A stretch of DNA of 64,000 nucleotides from an uncultured Paracoccaceae bacterium (GCA_947498415.1 CANMKB010000003.1:1-64000); one strand, 5' to 3'. Positions 1 to 10,680 are shown, numbered from the stretch's first letter. A program made the numbers and translations. Notes: generated by a model not told the origin, from the sequence alone.

Positions 1-75
<75 letters not shown>

Positions 76-80
76 AAAAA

Positions 81-275
81 TTATTCGTCAATAATTACAA
101 ACGCGTGAGCTGTTACAATCACGCCTTCTTTGCGTTTGGTGCCCAGGGCGAGCGTGAGAAGAACAGACAGGGCATCCCCAAGAATAATGTCGAACTTGTT
201 CGTATCGGGCGAGGGCTGCAGTACGATTTTGTCCAGGAGAGATCGCAGCACATCTTACATCTCTTCAGCATTCAC
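81..275 (-). pseudogene. C-terminal relic of a serine recombinase-like protein
   Basis: Minus strand reads AEEM*DVLRSLLDKIVLQPSPDTNKFDIILGDALSVLLTLALGTKRKEGVIVTAHAFVIIDE*; resembles the C-terminus of large serine recombinases; in-frame stop. Confidence 0.5.
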
Positions 276-314
276 CCTAGGATGGCGGCGACGAGTGCAA
301 CGTTTCGAAGTCTC

Positions 315-531
315 TGGTCTATCAATGGCGCACTGATGATGATTCGGCTCTCATGTCGAAGACGATCATTCTCTTGGGCTAAGCTCAAATCCTCTTTCGA
401 CACCATCCCTGTGTCTCTGTGTTCAGTGTCGACATGCCAACACCAAGGCCATCAGCAACCTGTTTGCGGGTCAGCCCACCAGTCAGCGCTATGCGTACCG
501 CATACCGTCGAAATTCATCTGTCCGTTTCAA
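315..531 (-). pseudogene. IS3-family OrfA relic (frameshifted, truncated)
   Basis: Minus strand LKRTDEFRRYAVRIALTGGLTRKQVADGLGVGMSTLN, then a frameshift, then HRDTGMVSKEDLSLAQENDRLRHESRI; typical IS3 OrfA helix-turn-helix plus leucine-zipper text. Confidence 0.7.
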
Positions 532-626
532 TCTCACAGTCAGTCTCCTGTGCTGCAATAAATGCTATCAAAGGAGCAGCATCAAACTGCGACAGCTCCA
601 AAACCAATTGAGTGAGTCTTGGATTA

Positions 627-1331
627 TCAAGACCAGTCCACCTCTCCGAGAAAGATATAGCCGGCCCCGTAGATCGTTTTGATCAATTGAGGGTTCTTTG
701 GGTCTTCCTTCAGCTTGGTTCGTAGGCGGGAAATGCGCACATCCATCGCACGATCAAAGCTTTCACCAGCGGCCCCGCCGAGCATCTCTTGCATTTGTGC
801 TCGGCTGATCAAGCGTTTGGGGCTTTCTAGAAACAAGCGCAGCACCTCGGCCTCTGCATGGCTGAAGGGGGTTTGTTCGCCTTCTGAATCTTCAAGCACA
901 TAGCTTTCAAAATTCGCGATCCAGCCGTTGAAAGATGCGGTTTCATGTTGCGATTGTGCTGGCGCTTTTTCTTTCCGTAAATGCGCCCTCACACGGGCCA
1001 CAACTTCTGTTGGGTCAAAGGGTTTGATGATGTAATCATCCGCACCTAACTCGAGCCCTGTCACACGATCCTGTACTTGTGCGCGGCCTGATACAATGAT
1101 CACGATAGCCCCTTGCTCTAGCGCAAGCCGGTGCACCAAAGTCAGCCCATCTTTGTCTGGTAGGCTAAGGTCAACCAAACACACCGCTGGAGTATTTTTA
1201 CGCAGACTGGCCTCGAATTCTGTTGCGCGGGCGAAGGTTTGGGTTCGAAAACCCGCGTCTTCCAAGGCGTCCGATAAAATCTGACGAATCTCAGGTTCGT
1301 CATCAAGTATTGAGACAAGAAGTTGGCTCAT
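627..1331 (-). CDS. OmpR-family DNA-binding response regulator
   Basis: REC domain (VSILDDEPEIRQ, CLVDLSLPDKDG, IIKPFD) plus winged-helix C-terminus (RISRLRTKLKEDPKNPQLIKTIYGAGYIF). Confidence 0.93.
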   Translation of the reverse strand: MSQLLVSILDDEPEIRQILSDALEDAGFRTQTFARATEFEASLRKNTPAVCLVDLSLPDKDGLTLVHRLALEQGAIVIIVSGRAQVQDRVTGLELGADDYIIKPFDPTEVVARVRAHLRKEKAPAQSQHETASFNGWIANFESYVLEDSEGEQTPFSHAEAEVLRLFLESPKRLISRAQMQEMLGGAAGESFDRAMDVRISRLRTKLKEDPKNPQLIKTIYGAGYIFLGEVDWS

Positions 1332-3241
1332 ACGCCCCCCGAAATAGACAAGAATTTAGAAAGCGACGAGCTATCAAAAGGTTTGCGGATGATGGGTGCA
1401 ATAGCTGCTCCTTCAAGGTATAACGGATGCGATTGTGGGAAGCTCGTCATCAGATAGGTCGGCACCTTTTTATCTGAAATTTGTTGCAACAGATCGATCC
1501 CGGTCGCTTCGCCTTCGAGCTTAATGTCAGACAAAACCAAAGAAATATCAGGCACTTGTTCAAACAAATCCAGCGCCTCTTTCACGCTTGTGGCTTCGAT
1601 CACATGGCAGCCGAGTGAAATCAGCATATCACGAATGATGCTGCGCAGATCAGAGTTATCTTCAACTAAAAGCGTAAGCCCTGGCTTAACGCGTTCTTGC
1701 ACCCAACGCAGGGGCAGTTTTAGCGTTACGCAGGCACCATCAGACACGTTCCGTATAGACACCCGGCCGCCCACCACTTGTGTCGAATCATAGACCATAG
1801 GCAGCCCAAGACCTGAACCATCGGCACCTTTGGTGGTAAAAAACGGGTCAAAGGCCTGTTCCAATGCTTCTTCGGAAAAACCATCACCGCTATCGCGTAC
1901 TTCGATGCGCAGCCAGGTTTCTTTTTCCACTTCGGCCTTTACCGATATCGCTCCCTTCTGACCGCAGGCATCACGCGCATTCAGAATGAGGTTCAGCATA
2001 CTGTCTTGCAGCATTCCAATATCTGTCAGAACTTGCCGGTTGGGAACGTTGTTTTCAAACGTAATATCAACACCTTGAGACACAGCAGGTCGTGACAGAA
2101 TCTGAAGTTCACTGAACAGGTTTGCGATCGAAGTGGGTACAAGTTTGGGTGTACGTTGGCTTGTCATATCGGCCAAACGGTTCAGCAATTCGCCTCCGCG
2201 GTGTGCGGCACTCAAAGTGCCACTGATCAACTCATTCGCTTTTTCAGAAAGATCCATCTTTGCAAGTTTGCCCTGCATTCCAAGGATGATCGTAAGCAAG
2301 TTAGAAAAGTCATGTGCCAGTCCGCTGGTCATCTGAGCCGCAAGTTCGCGTCGTCGCGTCTGTTGCAGAGCGGCGCGAGTTTGAGTTTCCTCGGTAATAT
2401 CCATGGACAGGATATAGACACCTTTTTTGTCGCCTTGCTCCCCATCCGGTGTAAGCGCCAAACGTATGCGCCGAGAACTCATCGAATCATTAAACTCAAA
2501 CACCTGTGGTTCACCATTAAAGGCAGCATCCAAATGTGGTTTGATTTTAACGTATGTGCCCGCCAACGTCGTTTCGATTGATGTCCCCACTACATTCTTT
2601 GGGCGCCCCGGCATGACGGAAGACAGGCGTCGGTTGGAAAAGGTGTATATCCGATCCGGTCCAACATGCGCGACATGGGCTGGCATCATTTCGGTCGTCA
2701 ACCGCATCCGCGCCTCACTCGCCACGATTTGGCGCTTAGCCTCTTCAAGGGCGACAATGGTGCTTTCCAACTCGCGGTTGGTGCTTGATAGATCCTCTGC
2801 ATATCGCAGCAATTGATCCGACAGTTCTTCGGAACGAGTACGCAACAAGCCCTCTTGGCGTTTAGTGCGCGTGATGTCGGTGTAAACAGCAACCCAACCG
2901 CCATTTGGCAACGGAGTGCCTTCTACGCTGACCCATCTGCCGTTTTCCCGCTGACGCTCTAGATAGTGCGCCTCAAAGGCCTTAGCGCGTTCGACTCTCT
3001 CTGACACCATCTCTTCAAAGTCATCGACTTCGCCGTATTCACCACGGGCCACCAAGAATCGGATAGTGTCTTCGAAAGATGTTCCTGGCTGTAAAAGATG
3101 ACCTGGTAAGTCGAACATTTCCTGGAAACGCGCGTTGGCTAACACCAAGTTCAGATCATTGTCATAAATCGAAAGGGCCTGTTGAATCAGATTCAACCCA
3201 GCCATTGTCATAGCCTGCACGACGCTTTCATTCACCGACAT
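1328..3241 (-). CDS. PAS-domain hybrid sensor histidine kinase with C-terminal receiver
   Basis: PAS region, GLAHDFSNLLTIILG H-box, NLILNARDA N-box, GLGLPMVYD G-box, C-terminal REC (LLVEDNSDLRS...LVLSDIKLEGE). Confidence 0.92.
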   Translation of the reverse strand: MSVNESVVQAMTMAGLNLIQQALSIYDNDLNLVLANARFQEMFDLPGHLLQPGTSFEDTIRFLVARGEYGEVDDFEEMVSERVERAKAFEAHYLERQRENGRWVSVEGTPLPNGGWVAVYTDITRTKRQEGLLRTRSEELSDQLLRYAEDLSSTNRELESTIVALEEAKRQIVASEARMRLTTEMMPAHVAHVGPDRIYTFSNRRLSSVMPGRPKNVVGTSIETTLAGTYVKIKPHLDAAFNGEPQVFEFNDSMSSRRIRLALTPDGEQGDKKGVYILSMDITEETQTRAALQQTRRRELAAQMTSGLAHDFSNLLTIILGMQGKLAKMDLSEKANELISGTLSAAHRGGELLNRLADMTSQRTPKLVPTSIANLFSELQILSRPAVSQGVDITFENNVPNRQVLTDIGMLQDSMLNLILNARDACGQKGAISVKAEVEKETWLRIEVRDSGDGFSEEALEQAFDPFFTTKGADGSGLGLPMVYDSTQVVGGRVSIRNVSDGACVTLKLPLRWVQERVKPGLTLLVEDNSDLRSIIRDMLISLGCHVIEATSVKEALDLFEQVPDISLVLSDIKLEGEATGIDLLQQISDKKVPTYLMTSFPQSHPLYLEGAAIAPIIRKPFDSSSLSKFLSISGGV

Positions 3242-3436
3242 CTGACTTCTCCCTCCCTCATGGCTAGCACCGTTTTAGGCTTAGAAGAAAGGGAAAAACG
3301 AGGCTGTTACAATTCGTAAGATTTGAGAAATGTTCAGGAAAAAGTTGACGGCCTATCATTGTCACAAGCCTAATAAGCTAAGGGAATCGCAGATGCGATT
3401 TCAGCCCATGATTGTGGGTCAAAGGGAGGAATAGAA

Positions 3437-5410
3437 TTGGAACAGTCGTCACGGGCGGCAGATGGACTTGGATCCATCCCCGCTCTATTGCAGCGCAACG
3501 CCAAACAGTTTGGCAAAAAAGCTGCATATCGTGAAAAAGAATTCGGTATCTGGCAAAGCTGGACTTGGAAAGAGACCGAAGAAGAGATCGAAGCCTTTGC
3601 ACTTGGGCTACTAGAGCTTGGCGTATCAGAAGGTGATTTCGTATCGATCATTGGCCGCAACCGGCCTTACTTCTACTGGGCAATGGTGGCGATCCAGTCT
3701 ATCGGCGCCGTACCTGTACCCGTCTATCAAGACAGTGCAGCAGAAGAAATGGCTCACATCCTTTCCAACTGTGGCGCAAAATACGCCGTTGTTGAAGATC
3801 AGGAACAGGTCGACAAAGTCATCGAAGTTCAGGAACACCTGACCGACTTCCGTCACATGATCTATATCGACCCTCGTGGTCTAAGAAAATATGACCATAC
3901 GCGCCTGCACCAGTACTCAACCGTACAGGATCAAGGTCGTGCCGCACGCGGCAAGCTGATGAGTGAACTTGAGAAGCGCCGCTCTAAGCTGGACTTCGAT
4001 AGCACCTGCGTCATGCTGTATACGTCCGGTACAACTGGTAAGCCAAAGGGTGTTGTTCTTTCAAATCGCAACATCATCAAAACCGCACAAAACACCTGTG
4101 AGTTTGACGGCCTGAAGGCAGGCGATGAAGTCTTTGCTTACCTGCCTATGGCATGGGTTGGCGACTTTATCTTCTCGATTGGTCAAGCCTACTGGACTGG
4201 CCTTGCAGTGAACTGCCCAGAATCAGCGGAAACCGTAAGCTCTGACTTGCGCGAAATTGGGCCGACCTACTTCTTTGCGCCACCTCCTGTGTTTGAAAAG
4301 CACCTGACGGACGTTATGATCCGGATGGAGGATGCGGGTCGCCTAAAGCGTAGCATGTTCCACCACTACATGGCACATGCGCGTAAAGTTGGCCCTGCGA
4401 TTCTAGATGGTCGTCCGGTTAGCTTGCTTGATCGCCTGAAATACAAAATGGGTGAATTGTTCGTTTACGGACCACTCAAGAACACTTTGGGACTTTCCCG
4501 TGTTCGGGTTGGCTACACCGCGGGTGAGGCGATTGGCCCAGAACTGTTTGAATTCTATCGCTCTCTCGGCATCAACCTCAAACAGCTCTACGGTCAAACG
4601 GAAGCATCTGTATTTATTACAATGCAGCCAAATGGCGAAGTTCGTGCTGATACCGTTGGTGTGCCTGCTCCGGATGTTGAAATTCGCATCGATGACAGCG
4701 GAGAGATTTTCTATCGCTCTCCTGGTGTATTCGTTGAGTACTTCAACAACCCAGAAAGCACCGCATCGACCAAAGACACTGAAGGTTGGGTGGCCACAGG
4801 CGACGCAGGCTTCTTTGATAAGAACAACGGGCACCTGCGCATCATCGACCGCGTGAAAGACGTGGGCAAACTTGCCGACGGCTCTATGTTTGCTCCAAAA
4901 TACGTCGAGAACAAACTCAAGTTCTTCCCTGACGTGTTGGAAGCTGTGTTGTTTGGTAACGAACGTGATCGCTGTGTTGCGTTTATCAACATCGACCTGA
5001 CTGCCGTTGGTAACTGGGCCGAGCGTAACAACATCGCTTATGCATCATACCAAGAACTGGCCGGTCATCCGCGTGTTCTGGAAACAATCCAAGAGCATGT
5101 TGAAACTGTGAACAAGTCGGTTGCCGAAGATCCGATGTTGTCTGGTTGCCAAATCCATCGCTTCCTTGTTCTGCATAAAGAACTGGACGCCGATGATGGT
5201 GAAATGACCCGGACACGTAAAGTTCGCCGTAAAATCGTTGAAGAGAAATTCTCTGATCTGATCACTGCGCTTTATGACGGTTCCCCAGAAATCCACACCA
5301 AAACCGAAGTGACCTACGAAGATGGCCGCAAAGGGTCTATCAGCGCGACCCTTGATTTGCGTGATGCGAAGGTCGTTCCGGTGGCAACTCAAAAGGTGGC
5401 GGCAGAATGA
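3437..5410 (+). CDS. AMP-binding long-chain acyl-CoA ligase (FadD-like)
   Basis: LYTSGTTGKPKGVVLSNRN, YGQTEASVF, GDAGFFDKNNGHLRIIDRVKD motifs; cotranscribed with Liv ABC genes. Confidence 0.9.
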   Translation: MEQSSRAADGLGSIPALLQRNAKQFGKKAAYREKEFGIWQSWTWKETEEEIEAFALGLLELGVSEGDFVSIIGRNRPYFYWAMVAIQSIGAVPVPVYQDSAAEEMAHILSNCGAKYAVVEDQEQVDKVIEVQEHLTDFRHMIYIDPRGLRKYDHTRLHQYSTVQDQGRAARGKLMSELEKRRSKLDFDSTCVMLYTSGTTGKPKGVVLSNRNIIKTAQNTCEFDGLKAGDEVFAYLPMAWVGDFIFSIGQAYWTGLAVNCPESAETVSSDLREIGPTYFFAPPPVFEKHLTDVMIRMEDAGRLKRSMFHHYMAHARKVGPAILDGRPVSLLDRLKYKMGELFVYGPLKNTLGLSRVRVGYTAGEAIGPELFEFYRSLGINLKQLYGQTEASVFITMQPNGEVRADTVGVPAPDVEIRIDDSGEIFYRSPGVFVEYFNNPESTASTKDTEGWVATGDAGFFDKNNGHLRIIDRVKDVGKLADGSMFAPKYVENKLKFFPDVLEAVLFGNERDRCVAFINIDLTAVGNWAERNNIAYASYQELAGHPRVLETIQEHVETVNKSVAEDPMLSGCQIHRFLVLHKELDADDGEMTRTRKVRRKIVEEKFSDLITALYDGSPEIHTKTEVTYEDGRKGSISATLDLRDAKVVPVATQKVAAE

Positions 5411-6228
5411 ACGATATGAGCCAAGATACCTACGTCACTGACGACGGTCGCACCATTGGTGGCGTCGTCATGGAAATGAAAAACATCACTCTGCGCTTTG
5501 GTGGCGTTGTGGCGATCAAGGATATCAGCTTTGACATTCGTCAGGGTGAAATCCGCGCGATTATCGGCCCGAACGGTGCTGGTAAGTCTTCGATGCTGAA
5601 CGTCATCTCTGGGTTTTATAACCCGCAAGAAGGTGACGTGTTTTACAAAGGCAAGAAACGTCCACCCATGCGCCCCTATAAAGTAGCGCAACAAGGGATC
5701 GCACGTACGTTCCAAAACATCGCATTGTTCGAAGGCATGTCTGTTCTCGACAACGTAATGACAGGACGTTTACACCAATCTAACGCTGGCATCCTGTCCC
5801 AAGCACTTTGGAAAGGCCGCGCCGAGCGAGAAGAAGTCGCGAACCGTGAAGCGGTTGAAAAGATTATCGATTTCCTCGAAATCCAAAGCATCCGGAAAAC
5901 GCCAGTTGGCCGCCTTCCTTATGGTTTGAAAAAACGAGTGGAACTTGCGCGTGCCTTGGCCGCGGAACCATCCATTCTGCTTCTTGATGAACCAATGGCC
6001 GGCATGAACGTCGAAGAGAAAGAGGACATGAGTCGCTTTATCCTCGACGTGAACGATGAATTTGGCACGACAATTGCTCTGATCGAACACGATATGGGCG
6101 TTGTTATGGATCTTTCCGATCGTGTGGTCGTGATGGATTACGGCAAGAAAATCGGCGACGGCACCCCTGACGAGGTGCGCAACAACCAAGACGTCATCGA
6201 CGCCTACTTGGGGGTCGCACATGACTAA
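5407..6228 (+). CDS. livG: Branched-chain amino acid-type ABC transporter ATP-binding protein
   Basis: GPNGAGKSSMLN Walker A, LLLDEPMAGM Walker B; ATGA overlap with upstream ligase. Confidence 0.9.
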   Translation: MNDMSQDTYVTDDGRTIGGVVMEMKNITLRFGGVVAIKDISFDIRQGEIRAIIGPNGAGKSSMLNVISGFYNPQEGDVFYKGKKRPPMRPYKVAQQGIARTFQNIALFEGMSVLDNVMTGRLHQSNAGILSQALWKGRAEREEVANREAVEKIIDFLEIQSIRKTPVGRLPYGLKKRVELARALAAEPSILLLDEPMAGMNVEEKEDMSRFILDVNDEFGTTIALIEHDMGVVMDLSDRVVVMDYGKKIGDGTPDEVRNNQDVIDAYLGVAHD

Positions 6229-6257
6229 GCAACTACTCACATCTGGAGGCACAACCG

Positions 6258-7244
6258 ATGCCTGATCAACTCGTCTTTGGGATGGAGGTCTTCCTGAACG
6301 GCCTCATGGCAGGTGTTCTATACGCACTCGTCGCACTTGGATTTGTTCTGATTTATAAAGCTTCGGGCATCTTCAACTATGCTCAAGGTGTTATGGCGTT
6401 GTTCTCGGCGCTAACGCTGGTTGGTATCATGGAAGGGCAGGTTCCTTTCGGCCACATCATCAACGCGGTCTTCGGTACTGAAATTCACCACTTTGGTTGG
6501 CACGTTCCAGCGTTCGCTGCGATATTGCTGACAATGGGTGTGATGGTGCTGCTGGCGATCTGTGTGCAGAAATTCGTTTTCCGTCATCTGGTCGGCCAAG
6601 AACCAATCATTCTTTTCATGGCCACCATCGGTCTTGCTTACTTCCTAGAAGGTGTGGGCGACTTGATGTGGGGTTCTGAGATCAAAAAGCTTGATGTTGG
6701 TCTGCCACAAGGCATCAACAGTGCGATTGATGAAGCAACTTTGGGGATGTTTGGCTACGGCTTCTTTATCGACAACCTCGACATCGTTGCAACGTTGATT
6801 GCTACTCTGTTGGTTATCACGCTTGTGATCTTCTCTCAGTACACAAAACAAGGTCGCGCGATGCGGGCTGTGGCTGATGATCACCAAGCAGCGTTGTCTG
6901 TCGGTGTTTCCTTGAACTTTGTTTGGGTCATGGTTTGGTCTGTCGCAGGGTTTGTTGCTCTGGTCGCAGGCATCATGTGGGGTACAAAATCAGGTGTGCA
7001 GTTCTCACTGTCACTGATCGCCCTAAAAGCTCTTCCTGTTCTAATGCTCGGTGGTTTCACCTCTATCCCTGGTGCCATTGTCGGTGGTTTGATCATCGGC
7101 GTGGGTGAAAAACTGTTCGAATTTGCAGTTGGTCCGCTTGTGGGCGGCGCCACCGAGAATTGGTTCGCATACGTCCTTGCACTCGTGTTCCTCGTGTTCC
7201 GTCCACAAGGCCTGTTTGGGGAGAAGATCATTGAACGCGTCTAA
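6258..7244 (+). CDS. livH: Liv-type ABC transporter permease
   Basis: Hydrophobic protein, GVLYALVALGFVLIYKASGIFNYAQG LivH signature. Confidence 0.92.
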   Translation: MPDQLVFGMEVFLNGLMAGVLYALVALGFVLIYKASGIFNYAQGVMALFSALTLVGIMEGQVPFGHIINAVFGTEIHHFGWHVPAFAAILLTMGVMVLLAICVQKFVFRHLVGQEPIILFMATIGLAYFLEGVGDLMWGSEIKKLDVGLPQGINSAIDEATLGMFGYGFFIDNLDIVATLIATLLVITLVIFSQYTKQGRAMRAVADDHQAALSVGVSLNFVWVMVWSVAGFVALVAGIMWGTKSGVQFSLSLIALKALPVLMLGGFTSIPGAIVGGLIIGVGEKLFEFAVGPLVGGATENWFAYVLALVFLVFRPQGLFGEKIIERV

Positions 7245-7284
7245 CTCTGCCCCAACACCAACTCTACAACAGGAGCTTTGAAAT

Positions 7285-8361
7285 ATGTTCTATCGTGAAG
7301 CGGGCGATTTCAAAACGTCCTACGCCTCAGACAACCAGACGTTCCCGATCAAATTCGATCGTTATCGTTACTATGCAGTGATGTTCGTGGCCTTTGCCAT
7401 CGTTCCATTGATCATCAATGACTACTGGGTAAGCGCAATTTTCCTGCCTTTCCTGATCTACTCAATCGCAGCAATCGGCCTGAACATCTTGGTTGGTTAC
7501 TGTGGGCAGGTTTCGCTTGGTACAGGTGGTTTCATGGCTGTCGGTGCTTACGGCTGCTATAAGCTGATGACTGGTTTCCCTGAAGTGAACATCCTTGTTC
7601 ACGTGCTGCTGTCTGGTGGCGTAACCGGTCTTGTCTGCGTCTTGTTCGGCCTACCATCCCTGCGGATTAAAGGCTTTTATCTGGCGGTTGCCACACTCGC
7701 AGCGCAGTTCTTCCTGGTTTGGTTGTTCAACCGGATCCCTTGGTTCTACAACTACTCTGCATCTGGCCAAATCAACGCTCCTGAACGTACGTTCCTTGGC
7801 GTGGCGGTTACCGGTCCAAACACAGAAGCATGGGCAAGCTACTTGTTCTGTCTGGTTATCCTGACGTTCTGTGCCTTGGTTGCCCGCAACCTGACCCGCG
7901 GTATGCAGGGTCGTCAATGGATGGCCATCCGAGACATGGACATCGCGGCGGAAATCATCGGGGTGAACCCATTGAAAGCCAAAGTATCAGCATTCGCTGT
8001 ATCTGGTTTCTTTGTTGGCATCGCAGGCGCTTTGTTGTTCGCGGTTTACCTTGGTGCAGCAGAGGCTGGTGACAGCTTTGGCATTACCAAAAGCTTCCTG
8101 GTGCTCTTCATGATCATCATCGGTGGTCTTGGTTCGATCTTTGGCAGCTTTGCTGGCGCAGCGTTCCTTGTTCTACTGCCGGTGCTTCTGAAGAACGTTC
8201 TGGTTGGGTGGCTTGGATGGCCAACTGACATGGCAGCACACCTAGAATTTGTAATTGTGGGCGGACTGATCGTTATCTTCCTGATCGCCGAACCACACGG
8301 TCTCGCCCAACTATGGCGCGTGGCTAAAGAGAAACTGCGGCTCTGGCCGTTCCCACACTAA
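7285..8361 (+). CDS. livM: Liv-type ABC transporter permease
   Basis: LNILVGYCGQVSLGTGGFMAVGAY...LVLFMIIIGGLGSIFGSFAGAA LivM signature. Confidence 0.92.
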   Translation: MFYREAGDFKTSYASDNQTFPIKFDRYRYYAVMFVAFAIVPLIINDYWVSAIFLPFLIYSIAAIGLNILVGYCGQVSLGTGGFMAVGAYGCYKLMTGFPEVNILVHVLLSGGVTGLVCVLFGLPSLRIKGFYLAVATLAAQFFLVWLFNRIPWFYNYSASGQINAPERTFLGVAVTGPNTEAWASYLFCLVILTFCALVARNLTRGMQGRQWMAIRDMDIAAEIIGVNPLKAKVSAFAVSGFFVGIAGALLFAVYLGAAEAGDSFGITKSFLVLFMIIIGGLGSIFGSFAGAAFLVLLPVLLKNVLVGWLGWPTDMAAHLEFVIVGGLIVIFLIAEPHGLAQLWRVAKEKLRLWPFPH

Positions 8362-8444
8362 CGGAGGTCTCACTAAGTACTGCCGAATCCACGGCTCTAT
8401 TCGATCAATAATACCAATTGGAAACTCATGGGAGGAGGACCCCA

Positions 8445-9728
8445 ATGAAACTTAAACTAGCAACACTCGCACTTGGTGCAACAATGGCCGCAGGGCCTGT
8501 AATGGCAGACCTAGTGTTCCCGTCGCTTAGCTATCGTACTGGCCCATTTGCGGCTGGCGGTATCCCTTTCGCAGACGGTTATGCTGACTACTTCACACTT
8601 CTAAACGAGCGTGATGGCGGCATCGGTGGCGAACTTGCACAAGTTCCAGAATGTGAAACAGCATATAACACCGAAAAAGGTGTGGAATGCTACGAAGCGA
8701 CCAAAGATCTGGGCGCACTTGTGTACCAACCGTTGTCCACAGGCATTACCTATCAGCTGATCCCAAAGGTCACTGCTGATGGTATCCCGATGCACACAAT
8801 GGGTTACGGTCGTACGTCTGCTAAAAACGGTAAAGTGTTTAGCCACGTATTTAACTACCCAGCAAACTACTGGGATGGTGCATCTGCGGGTGTAAACCAC
8901 TTCCTCGAGCAAGCTGGTGGCTCTCTTGAAGGTAAGAAGATCACACTTCTTCACTTCAACGGTGCATACGGTCGTGAGCCAATCTCTACGCTTGAAGCAT
9001 TGTCTGAAAAGCACGGGTTTGATTTCAATGCGATCCCGATCGACTATCCTGGCCAAGAGCAGAAGTCTCAGTGGCTACAAATTCGTCGTGAGCGTCCTGA
9101 CTATATCCTGTTCTGGGGTTGGGGTGTGATGAACCAAGTTGCGGTTCAAGAAGCAGCAAACATCCGTTTCCCAATGGAAAACTTCATGGGCATCTGGTGG
9201 TCTGGTTCTGAAAACGACGTGATCCCAGCCGGTGATGGCGCGAATGGCTACAAAGCCCTTCAGTTCCACAACGTTGGTGATGACTACCCAGTGTTTGAAG
9301 ACATTCAAAAGTATGTCGTAGACGCTGGTAAGGCAGCAGGTGCCGGTGACCAAATTGGTAGCGTTCTGTACAACCGCGGTGTTTATGCAGCGTTCCTCGC
9401 AGCAGAAGCAGCAAAGCAAGCACAAGCGGCAAACGGTACTTCCAAAATCGACGCAGCTATGATGCGCGATGCAATGGAAGGTCTGACCATCACAGCAGAC
9501 ATCATGTCTGATGCTGGTCTGCCTAACTTTGGTCCTGCATTCAACGTCACCTGCGAAAACCACGGCGGCGAAGGCATGGCCGCAGTGGCGCAGTGGGATG
9601 CTTCAGCCCAAAGCTGGTCTTTGATCAGCGATTTCTCCCCATCTGATGCATCCGTTGTTGGTCCTCTGATCGATGCTGACTCTGCAGCATTCGCTTCTGA
9701 GAACAACATCTCTCCAAACTGCAACTAA
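8445..9728 (+). CDS. ABC transporter substrate-binding protein (periplasmic)
   Basis: Signal peptide MKLKLATLALGATMAAGPVMA, RBS GGAGG upstream, type-I periplasmic binding protein text; start moved from ORF-track 8418 to 8445. Confidence 0.88.
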   Translation: MKLKLATLALGATMAAGPVMADLVFPSLSYRTGPFAAGGIPFADGYADYFTLLNERDGGIGGELAQVPECETAYNTEKGVECYEATKDLGALVYQPLSTGITYQLIPKVTADGIPMHTMGYGRTSAKNGKVFSHVFNYPANYWDGASAGVNHFLEQAGGSLEGKKITLLHFNGAYGREPISTLEALSEKHGFDFNAIPIDYPGQEQKSQWLQIRRERPDYILFWGWGVMNQVAVQEAANIRFPMENFMGIWWSGSENDVIPAGDGANGYKALQFHNVGDDYPVFEDIQKYVVDAGKAAGAGDQIGSVLYNRGVYAAFLAAEAAKQAQAANGTSKIDAAMMRDAMEGLTITADIMSDAGLPNFGPAFNVTCENHGGEGMAAVAQWDASAQSWSLISDFSPSDASVVGPLIDADSAAFASENNISPNCN

Positions 9729-9737
9729 CCTCCCGGT

Positions 9738-9757
9738 CCGGCCGCTTCGGCGGCCGG
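9738..9757. other. CCGGCCGC-TTCG-GCGGCCGG stem-loop between substrate-binding protein and livF
   Basis: Perfect 8-bp stem with TTCG tetraloop in the intergenic gap. Confidence 0.8.
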
Positions 9758-9786
9758 GTCCCCTATCGATTTTAGGAATAACCCAT

Positions 9787-10611
9787 ATGTTTGATGCAGC
9801 ACCGAATGATGAGACCCTGCTAGAGGTCAACAACATCGAAGTGATCTACAATCACGTGATCCTCGTGCTGAAAGGTGTGAGCCTTTCTGTCCCCAAAGGT
9901 GGGATTACAGCGCTTCTAGGCGGTAACGGCGCGGGCAAGACCACGACTCTTAAAGCGATCTCGAATCTTCTGCATTCAGAGCGCGGTGAAGTCACCAAAG
10001 GATCCATCAGCTACCGCGGCAACCGCGTACAGGATCTGGACCCAGCTGCACTTGTGAAAACCGGTGTCATTCAGGTGATGGAAGGCCGTCACTGCTTTGA
10101 GCACCTCACGGTGGAAGAGAACCTTTTGACAGGCGCTTACACACGCAGCGATGGCAAAGCCAACGTGATGAAAGACCTGGAAATGGTCTACCACTACTTC
10201 CCACGCTTGAAAGAGCGTCGCAAATCTCAGGCTGGTTACACCTCTGGTGGTGAACAGCAGATGGTTGCGATGGGACGTGCCCTGATGAGCCGCCCAGAAA
10301 CAATTCTTTTGGACGAACCTTCCATGGGTCTTGCACCTCAGTTGGTTGAACAGATTTTTGAAATCGTAAAGTCCGTGAACGAAAACGAAGGCACAACCTT
10401 CCTTTTGGCTGAGCAGAACACAAACGTTGCCCTGCGCTATGCCCATTATGGCTACATTCTGGAATCCGGACGTGTTGTCATGGATGGCCCTGCAAAAGAG
10501 CTTCGTGAGAACCCAGACGTTAAGGAATTTTACCTTGGTATGTCAGAAGACGGACGTAAGTCTTTCCGCGACGTACGCTCTTATCGTCGTCGTAAGCGTT
10601 GGCTGAGCTAA
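9787..10611 (+). CDS. livF: Liv-type ABC transporter ATP-binding protein
   Basis: GGNGAGKTTTLK Walker A, LLDEPSMGLAP; start at ATG 9787 (MFDAAPNDE). Confidence 0.9.
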   Translation: MFDAAPNDETLLEVNNIEVIYNHVILVLKGVSLSVPKGGITALLGGNGAGKTTTLKAISNLLHSERGEVTKGSISYRGNRVQDLDPAALVKTGVIQVMEGRHCFEHLTVEENLLTGAYTRSDGKANVMKDLEMVYHYFPRLKERRKSQAGYTSGGEQQMVAMGRALMSRPETILLDEPSMGLAPQLVEQIFEIVKSVNENEGTTFLLAEQNTNVALRYAHYGYILESGRVVMDGPAKELRENPDVKEFYLGMSEDGRKSFRDVRSYRRRKRWLS

Positions 10612-10680
10612 GTCCCCCACATTCATTTTAAAAGGGTTCGACTCGTCGAACCACAGCCCGAACGATAAGGAAGAGCGCAT

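Noticed and set aside
105-611. 168-aa plus-strand ORF as a gene
   Set aside because: The opposite strand carries recognisable recombinase and IS3 OrfA relics; the plus ORF is incidental.
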